This document shows positions 57,712-64,000 of a DNA stretch of 64,000 nucleotides, in pieces. The stretch is from Ostrinia nubilalis (taxonomy: Eukaryota > Arthropoda > Insecta > Lepidoptera > Crambidae), in the NCBI RefSeq assembly GCF_963855985.1, contig NC_087093.1:11919001-11983000 (forward strand). The letters are read 5' to 3'. The position numbers and the translations under genes are program-made. The notes below the pieces were generated by a model. That model saw only the letters and a program-made list of their open reading frames with translations, ran no database searches and had not been told where the DNA came from. How positions within the stretch are numbered: the first letter of the stretch is position 1; the number at the start of each line of letters is the position of its first letter.

Positions 57712-58350
57712 GGGATACAGATCCAACACGTAGAGGCCGTTTTAAGCGCAAAATAATCGACAAAAGTGAAAGTGGTGCACATGCTGGATCTAGTCTCTGA
57801 CTATATCATGGGATGTAGTCAGAGACCATCCCCAGCCTGTGCACAGGAGCTATTGCAGTTATTGGACAATGGACTAGGGTTATGGATGAAGGATGGATGG
57901 ACTGGTTACTGGGCTATGGATGGAGACTACGGGTCACCTGCCTGGTTCATAGTCTCGGACTGAAAAAATGGCAGGCGGTGACTAGCCAGCGACTAAATGG
58001 GCCCCCCATGGCGTCATGGGTCGTATAGACCGGACTGAGGGGCAACATTGGCGTCTGCCAGCTCAGGGGTGTAGAGAGGTGTGCTGCGCTTTCTCCGAAG
58101 TTACTCGCGGCGTTATGCCCTTTAACACTTCCACCCCTGGAGCATATAGCTCTAGCGACTCCACTCTGGCCGGCCGGTTAAGGCAAGCCAGAGGTGAAAG
58201 TCCTGCAGACCCTCTCGGATTCCACTTCGGCAAGCCGAAGACGAGGGTCTTGACCGACTCTCGGGAGCACTCGGATTAACAACTGGCCCCGTGGTGTCGC
58301 TACTCACCAACAGCTCGCCACAAAGCTGCCCTTATTATTATTATTATTAT
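57712..58350 (+). mobile_element. GC-rich retroelement 3' fragment with (TTA)n tail
   Basis: About 600 bp much richer in GC than its surroundings, ending in TTATTATTATTATTATTATT at 58331-58350. It contains stop-containing, transposon-like sequence (frames 57766-57963 and 58016-58279) without an RT motif, so it is probably the 3' UTR and last codons of a LINE. I could not assign a clade. Confidence 0.55.
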
Positions 58351-58899
58351 TACCTACTGTGTTATATTACAGTTATGTTTTTAAAATCGGTTTTCTCGGG
58401 TTGCCAACCCTATCTAAAGATTGTCCTGCGTCAGTCCGGGCCGCGTAACTGGAGTTGATTGTTTGTTCAGCGGACATGGATTTTTCCACTTGATTGTCTG
58501 ATTTGATTTACTTTGCGCTACATCTTGAATCGCCAACGGGATGGCCACGGAAATATCAGGTAAACACGGGAGAAAGTTTGTTGTGGGACGTTTACTTGTT
58601 ATGCTGTGTGTTATGTTAATGTTATAATCAATTAACTTGACCAAAATATCCATGATTTAAAGTGAATTAAAATTTTGAAGTGAAAAGGTAGAGTTAACAT
58701 TTTTTGACATATTATGCGCGAGTGCCTTATTTTATATCTTACAAATAGCATTTTATTTGAATTTTCATACCAACTTTTATTTGAGGTTTTTTGGAAAGAA
58801 AGATAGCATTTATACGTGCTACTTCCAAGTTTAATATAAATCTTGAATCTTTACGAACATTGGAAGTTTAGTTTTTTATTTGTTTACTTGAAACTATAG
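58351..58899. other. Intergenic DNA
   Basis: No gene recognised. The minus-strand frame 58414-58653 has no family features. Confidence 0.3.
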
Positions 58900-59520
58900 G
58901 CAGTTTCAGTTGGGAGCTCAATTCTCGAGATTGTTGACAAGTATGTGTACCTCGGACAAACGATCCAGCTAGGTAGGTCCAATTTCGAGAAGGAGGTCAA
59001 TCGTCGAATCCAACTCGGCTGGGCAGCGTTCGGGAAACTACGTAACATCTTTTCGTCCAAAATACCCCAATGCCTGAAGACGAAAGTCTACAATCAATGT
59101 GTGTTACCAGTGATAACTTATGGCTCGGAAACGTGGCCTCTCACTATAGGCCTTATACAGAAGCTCAAAGTTGCACAGCGTGCTATGGAGAGGGCTATGC
59201 TTGGTGTTTCTTTGCGAGATCGAATCAGAAATGAGGAAATCCGTAAACGAACTAAAGTCGCTGACATAGCCCGACGGATTAGCAAGCTGAAGTGGCAATG
59301 GGCAGGGCACATAGTGCGCAGAACTGACGGCCGATGGGGCAGCAAGGTTCTGGAATGGAGGCCGCGTACCGGAAGGCGCAGCGTGGGACGTCCACCTACA
59401 AGGTGGACCGACGACATCGTAAAGGTAGCAGGGAAGCGCTGGATGCAGGCCGCTACCAATCGATCAACGTGGAAAGCATTAGGGGAGGCCTATGTTCAGC
59501 AGTGGACGTCCTATGGCTGA
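58900..59520 (+). pseudogene. C-terminal part of an RTE-clade reverse transcriptase
   Basis: The frame is open from just after an in-frame TAG at 58897-58899 to TGA at 59518-59520. It lacks the endonuclease and RT catalytic motifs. The visible part holds VDKYVYLGQTIQL, RRIQLGWAAFGKLRNIF, LPVITYGSETWPLT, RAMERAMLGVSLRDRIRNEE and WQWAGHIVRRTDGRW, all standard for the thumb/C-terminal region of insect RTE 'endonuclease-reverse transcriptase' proteins. It ends with AYVQQWTSYG. No frameshift in this part, so it is a fairly young 5'-truncated insertion. An internal start called at 58945 is GTG within the frame. It is not a host gene. Confidence 0.88.
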
Positions 59521-59539
59521 CATGATGATGATGATGATA
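58900..59539 (+). mobile_element. RTE-type LINE, 5'-truncated, with (GATGAT)n tail
   Basis: The longest copy of this family in the window: about 206 codons of the ORF followed directly by TGACATGATGATGATGATGA. It is the reference for the shorter tails at 4100, 20770, 27651, 32038, 33338, 38823, 50918, 57315 and 60217. An ORF that runs into a short microsatellite with almost no 3' UTR is characteristic of the RTE clade. Confidence 0.9.
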
Positions 59540-60216
59540 GGCAACGCAAAAGTTGCAAAATGACACCTATAATATTGGGTACCTCCACATGATACTTTAA
59601 AGTGTTATGATGATAGATTTATGTGTCAGAGTCTGCGCCTACTACCATAATAATATCAAAGATGAAGCTATCGCAAGCAATTTTTACAGATCCATAAACT
59701 TTTCACAAAATAAAGACTACGGATTCACGATCCATTTTTACATGAAGACAGTAAAGTCATAAGGGTAGCGTCTTCAAGGGGACACTGACAGCCGCTGTCA
59801 GCGGGACGAGCGGCTCGGATCTGGTTGTGGCCACTTGTCATTAAGTTTTTGTCTCTCCCTCCTACGGGTTTAAGTGAGTGCGGACACATTGCCCTGGAGA
59901 ATGGAGAGCTAGTTTCATTTAGTTTCTATTATCCTTGATGTGTCGTGTTTGGTCGAGATGATGATGATTGAAAAGGTGTTTTTTGGAAAACCGTAAGTGA
60001 AAGGTAAATAACAGTATTTAAATTATTTGTGAAGTTCAAAAAGGATAGATCTAATAAAAATAATACAGGCTCTAGATTTCAGCAATGTCTTAAGTTTTTG
60101 GTCACAAAACTAGAAAATTTGTAGCTTCGTAGTAAGCTTATTTTATATTACCTAGATGTTAATTATGATAATTAATAAGATAAAACAATACTATAATCTC
60201 TATCGTGTAGGCAGTA
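59540..60216. other. Intergenic DNA
   Basis: No gene recognised. CTGACAGCCGCTGTCAG near 59785 is a short palindrome in a GC-richer block. Confidence 0.3.
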
Positions 60217-60266
60217 TAACATACGTTCAGCAGCGGAGAGCAGTTAGCTAAAATGATGATAATAAT
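60217..60266 (+). mobile_element. RTE-type LINE tail, very short
   Basis: AACATACGTTCAGCAGCGGA, then AGCTAAAATGATGATAATAA. It has several changes from the family end. Confidence 0.55.
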
Positions 60267-60276
60267 TTGCAATTAT

Positions 60277-60398
60277 AAGGCTTAGTTGCACCACCTAACT
60301 ATAACAGTAACTATGACGATAACCGGTGTTTTTGTATGAAGTTTGACAGACTTTTGACGTTTGTCAAAGTTAAAGTAATATGGGGCAACCCAGCCTAA
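60277..60398. mobile_element. Tourist-like MITE, copy 7
   Basis: TAAGGCTTAGTTGCACCACC...CAACCCAGCCTAA, with AACCGGTGTTTTTGTATG and GACAGACTTTTGACGTTTGT inside. TAA flanks both ends. Confidence 0.85.
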
Positions 60399-60958
60399 GT
60401 GTTACTTACCTCCATCAAATGGCAATGCTCCATATTTATCTTAGGTGTTTGCTCTCCGTTCACACAGCCCCTGTGTCCACAGCCTTACCTAACGACGAGC
60501 CAAACTAACGACAAATGGTCGCAGATTGACGTCACATTTATTTCGCTGACATCCTCTATTATTGTGCAGATTTATTTGTTTCCGACACAACCGGGAAGCG
60601 CTTATAATGGAACTTTGACGGCCACTTTGATATCTGGCTTTCAACTAATGGTAAGAAAACAAAAGATTATTGTTTTTATTTTTGCGTAGAGTTTAATACT
60701 GCTTTACCTATAGTTTTATTTTGACTATTGTGTTATATTATTTGTCATAGTAAATTTTGTACAATCATAATGGAAATAAAAAAAGTAATACCTACCTTCA
60801 CATTGTAACTGCACATTCCATAGAGTCGTGTCCGAACGAAATAGGTATTCTGCAATCGTTCAAAATTATCTCGCATTCGACGAAAGTGCTGACGCGTCAT
60901 TGCGATAAGCAATTCGCGGAGTTAGAGAACATGGAATCTCCGTGCTGCATTTCACCTG
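60399..60958. other. Intergenic DNA next to the Copia LTR
   Basis: Frames at 60399-60689 and 60757-61092 show no family features; the second runs into the LTR. Nothing else recognised. Confidence 0.3.
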
Positions 60959-61293
60959 TGTTGGAAAATAAAATTAACCCAGTTTTGATAAAATATTTGC
61001 AGCAAATAAATGAAATATATTTCTTGTATTTTCGGAATCACCTCCTTTCATATCTAAGCAAACTCAAAACTATTGAGTTTGTTTGTTTCTGATATAAGTA
61101 AAACAAAGGTTAGAAAGTAATTACTAGTTTATATTGTAAATGGAAAAAGTACAAATCAACTGAATTTACGTTATCGAGAATGACATAAGATATTAGTTCA
61201 TAAAAAGGGCGCTAGAGGCGAGCGAGTCGTCCAATAACAAAACGCTTCGACGTTTTGTTTCTTTACACGCAGGTTTATGTTCATATTCCAATA
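60959..61293 (-). repeat. Probable 3' LTR of the Copia element
   Basis: On the minus strand the sequence right after a purine tract (AAGGGAGGA) starts TATTGGAATATGAACATAAA, and 335 bp later TTCCAACA is reached. TATTGGAA and TTCCAACA are the inverted ends expected of a Copia LTR (usual form TGTTGGAA...TTCCAACA, so one base differs at the start). The pol stop codon lies just inside the LTR. The 5' LTR is outside the window, so identity cannot be checked. Confidence 0.55.
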
Positions 61294-64000
61294 TCCTCCC
61301 TTGGACATAAACCCATTTTTGTAGAGCAGTAGTCCAGCTTCAGTTGCGGAGTCCCTTTAGTCAGCGAGTCTGCCACCATCTCGCTTGACTGAATGTACTT
61401 GATGTCAATTTTCTTCAATTGTACCTTATTACGGACGAAATGGTGTCGTATGTCTATATGCTTGGACCTGGAATGATAATTTTCAGTACCTGCAAGTTTA
61501 ATAGCGCTTTGGTTATCACATAAAATTAAGACAGGTATGGTAGAGCAGTAAGGCCAAAACTCTTCTTGCATTTGTCTTAGCCACATAGCCTCTTGAGTGC
61601 AGCTGGATAGTGACATGTATTCGGCTTCGGTGGTGGATAACGCAACAGTTTGTTGTCGGTGTGAGTTCCATGTGATTGCTCCACCTTGAAATAGAAATAC
61701 ATAGCCAGTACATGATCTTCGGTCATCTTCATTGCTGGCCCAATCTGCATCACAGTAACCATGTATTGATTTCTCATCAATGTTTTGTTTATAAGTTAAC
61801 GCATAATTTTCTGTATATTTCAGGTATCTTAACACTCGTTTCAGCGCCACCAAATGCTGCATTTCTGGTTTTGAGTTGAATTTACTTAGAGTGTTTACAG
61901 CATAGGATATATCTGGGCGAGTCCCTTGCGATAAATACAACAACGAGCCAATTATTTCTTGATATGAAGTTGTATCAACCGTTGAATTTTCTTCTTTATT
62001 CATGTTAAACTTTGTTTTTGGATCAATAGGTGTTTTCACACTCTTACAATTACACATTCCAAATTTGGTTAGTATGTTCTGAATGTATTGCTTCTGATCT
62101 ATACATAGAGTTCCTTGTTTTCTGTTTCTGTACACATGAAAACCCAAACAATATTTTAGTTCTCCCAAATCCTTCATTTCATAATTGGAAAGTAGCTTTT
62201 CTTTTATGTGATTTCTAGTTTTCACAGAGCTTGTAAATAAAATTAGGTCATCCACATACACAGCTAAGAAAGTTATGTCTTCTTTTTCTATATTATAGTA
62301 AATACAGGGATCAAGTAATGACTGTGTCAAGCCAATTTCTTTTAGTGTATTATCCAATTTCTTATTCCACTGTCTACTGGCTTGCTTTAATCCATAAAGC
62401 GATTTCTTTAATAAACATACTTGTGTATTATTTTCTTCAAAGCTTGGTGGTTGTGACATATAAATAGTTTCCTCTACATCACCCTGCAGAAAGGCAGACA
62501 CGGCGTCCATTTGGTGAATATCCAAATCATATTTCACAGCTAATGCGAACAAATACCGCAGGGATGTATATCTAATTACCGGTGAATATATTTCATTGTA
62601 ATCCAATCCTCTTCTTTGAGCGCATCCTTTTATGACTAATCTCGCCTTGTATTTTGCTATGTTTCCTTTCTCATCTCTTTTGGTCTTAAAGACCCATTTA
62701 CAGGATATAGCTTTTTTGCCAGTAGGTAAGTCACATAAAACCCAAGTGTTGTTTTTCATTAGAGATTTATACTCATCCTCCATGGCTTTCTTCCAATGAC
62801 TAGATTCTGCGCAAGACATTGCTTCTTCAACAGTTGTTGGATCCTGACTTATCGCCAAACATGCATGATTTGAGTCTTCTTCTTCACTAATGGGCTGCCT
62901 TCGGCGAGGCCTCAAGTTTATGAATCGGTTCGGAGAGTCAAATGAGCAGTCAGTGCTAGGTTCATAGGTTGTATCTTGTTCAGCTACCTCCACTGTAGAG
63001 TCAAAACTCTCGTCGGAGTTAGATGTAGAGCCAGTCTGGTTATCGCAAACAGGGGTAGAGTTTTCTTGAGTGGATGGAATCTGTATATTTTCCGTCAATG
63101 GCACAGGTATCTGTAATTTATTATTATTGTTTATACTTTCATTCTTATTATAGAGACAGTCTTCAATAAATGTGACATTTCTGCTTCTTGTAATTTTCTT
63201 AGTAATTGGGTTCATTAATCTATATCCTTTAGTATTCTCACAATATCCAAGAAAAATCATTTCTGTGGACTTTGAATCCCATTTTAATCGTTTTTCGTTC
63301 GGCACGTGAACCATAGCTTTACAGCCAAATATTCGTAAATGAGAAATATTTGGTTTAATACCTGTCAATTTCTCCAGTGGTGTCACGTAGTCAAGAACTC
63401 GAGTCGGAGAACGATTAATTATATGAGCAGCTGTCTCCACTGCCTCTGCCCAATACTGTTTCGGGAGTCCAGCATCGAACAACATGCATCTGGCACGCTC
63501 CACGAGAGTGCGGTTCATCCGCTCGGCGAGGCCATTTTGCTCCGGCGTATATGGTGCGGTCGTTTGATGCTTGATACCTGTACCTGCCAAATATTTTGAC
63601 ATTTGATTATTAATATATTCCAAGCCATTCTCAGTGCGTAGAATTTTTATTTTACAGTCTAATTGATTTTCCATCTCTTTCTTGTAAATTGCAAAAACTT
63701 CTTTAATATTAGTTTTATTTTTTAGAAAATATACTGAAACTTTTCTTGAATAATCATCTATGAAAGTGATGAAGTACCTGGCTCCACCCATAGATGGCGT
63801 TTCCATGGGTCCACACAAGTCTGAGTGTATCAGTTCAAGAGGTGCAGTAGCCCTGGAGCCTATATTTTTAAAAGGAAGTCTTGTCTGTTTACCTTTCAAA
63901 CATGGAATGCAATTATTATTATTACTGTCATTAGTGTTAATTATTTTTACACCCTCTGTACACAATGGCAATTTATTAACATCATTGTAGTTAAGATGTC
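61281..64000 (-). CDS. pol: Ty1/Copia retrotransposon Pol, C-terminal part (IN-RT-RH), partial at window edge
   Basis: Open from the window edge to TGA at 61281-61283, over 900 codons. It enters in the GAG-pre-integrase region (HLNYNDVNKLPLC, then CIPCLKGKQTRLPF). Integrase follows with HSDLCGPM and PYTPEQNGLAERMNRTL. Then come the Copia RT (AISCKWVFKTKRDEKGNI, DAVSAFLQGDVEETIYM, YVDDLIL at about 62260-62240) and RNase H (YCDADWASNEDDRRSCTGY, STTEAEYM), in the Copia order integrase before RT. The second integrase acid, normally Asp in RTDNG, is Glu here (RTENGLEY; GAG at 63632-63630), which should impair strand transfer. Otherwise the frame is intact. Gag, protease and the 5' LTR are outside the window. 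Not a host gene. Confidence 0.95.
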   Translation of the reverse strand, partial: HLNYNDVNKLPLCTEGVKIINTNDSNNNNCIPCLKGKQTRLPFKNIGSRATAPLELIHSDLCGPMETPSMGGARYFITFIDDYSRKVSVYFLKNKTNIKEVFAIYKKEMENQLDCKIKILRTENGLEYINNQMSKYLAGTGIKHQTTAPYTPEQNGLAERMNRTLVERARCMLFDAGLPKQYWAEAVETAAHIINRSPTRVLDYVTPLEKLTGIKPNISHLRIFGCKAMVHVPNEKRLKWDSKSTEMIFLGYCENTKGYRLMNPITKKITRSRNVTFIEDCLYNKNESINNNNKLQIPVPLTENIQIPSTQENSTPVCDNQTGSTSNSDESFDSTVEVAEQDTTYEPSTDCSFDSPNRFINLRPRRRQPISEEEDSNHACLAISQDPTTVEEAMSCAESSHWKKAMEDEYKSLMKNNTWVLCDLPTGKKAISCKWVFKTKRDEKGNIAKYKARLVIKGCAQRRGLDYNEIYSPVIRYTSLRYLFALAVKYDLDIHQMDAVSAFLQGDVEETIYMSQPPSFEENNTQVCLLKKSLYGLKQASRQWNKKLDNTLKEIGLTQSLLDPCIYYNIEKEDITFLAVYVDDLILFTSSVKTRNHIKEKLLSNYEMKDLGELKYCLGFHVYRNRKQGTLCIDQKQYIQNILTKFGMCNCKSVKTPIDPKTKFNMNKEENSTVDTTSYQEIIGSLLYLSQGTRPDISYAVNTLSKFNSKPEMQHLVALKRVLRYLKYTENYALTYKQNIDEKSIHGYCDADWASNEDDRRSCTGYVFLFQGGAITWNSHRQQTVALSTTEAEYMSLSSCTQEAMWLRQMQEEFWPYCSTIPVLILCDNQSAIKLAGTENYHSRSKHIDIRHHFVRNKVQLKKIDIKYIQSSEMVADSLTKGTPQLKLDYCSTKMGLCPREDIGI

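Noticed and set aside
60757..61092. A 111-codon plus-strand ORF
   Set aside because: It overlaps the probable Copia LTR, has no family resemblance and no splice context.

Overview
This is a window of nuclear genomic DNA from an insect, almost certainly a moth or butterfly. The evidence is an AT-rich background, spliced genes with GT-AG introns, and repeats typical of Lepidoptera. These are RTE-type LINE tails ending in (GATGAT)n, Helitrons with CTAG-type 3' ends and (GACA)n tracts, tRNA-derived SINEs and many short palindromic MITEs. There is no bacterial-style gene organisation.

Host genes lie only at the left end. At 84-159 (minus) is the first coding exon of a secreted protein, with a TATA box and an arthropod initiator 31 bp apart; the rest is outside the window. 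At 3171-5277 (minus) is a complete odorant receptor gene. I assembled it from five exons, 408 codons plus stop, with all splice sites and phases agreeing. Two of its introns carry small transposon insertions.

Most of the recognisable coding capacity belongs to retrotransposons. A nearly intact Ty3/Gypsy element occupies 10797-17221, with a 4-bp target duplication, gag and pol open, and LTRs that look identical where I compared them. Its 3' LTR carries an 888-bp, 5'-truncated Jockey-like LINE with a 34-nt poly(A), inserted at the LTR AATAAA. At the right edge, 60959-64000 (minus) holds the 3' LTR and most of pol of a Ty1/Copia element that runs off the window. An RTE LINE 3' end (58900-59539) encodes the RT C-terminus; at least ten shorter tails of the same kind are scattered through the window.

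Between these, from about 17.2 to 57 kb, I see no convincing host exon. The stretch is AT-rich and punctuated by non-autonomous DNA elements. They include a 1.1-kb foldback (788-1890), a 0.76-kb foldback (22453-23210), and a 0.92-kb element with six-unit arrays of a 16-bp motif at each end (36264-37187). There is also a 522-bp element with an 8-bp target duplication nested in a second inverted-repeat element (40399-41096), and a 1.7-kb inverted-repeat element that split a small MITE (8682-10504). Seven copies of a Tourist-like MITE (TIR GGCTGAGTTGCACC) and three of another MITE (TIR CGCCCGTATTCAC) recur. Several GC-richer islands without ORFs could be cis-regulatory sequence of a neighbouring gene; that is conjecture.

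The most notable points are the complete odorant receptor, the nested young Gypsy/LINE insertion, the mirrored 16-bp motif arrays at 36.3-37.2 kb, the nested transposons at 8.7-10.5 and 40.4-41.1 kb, and the Copia integrase with Glu in place of its second catalytic Asp.
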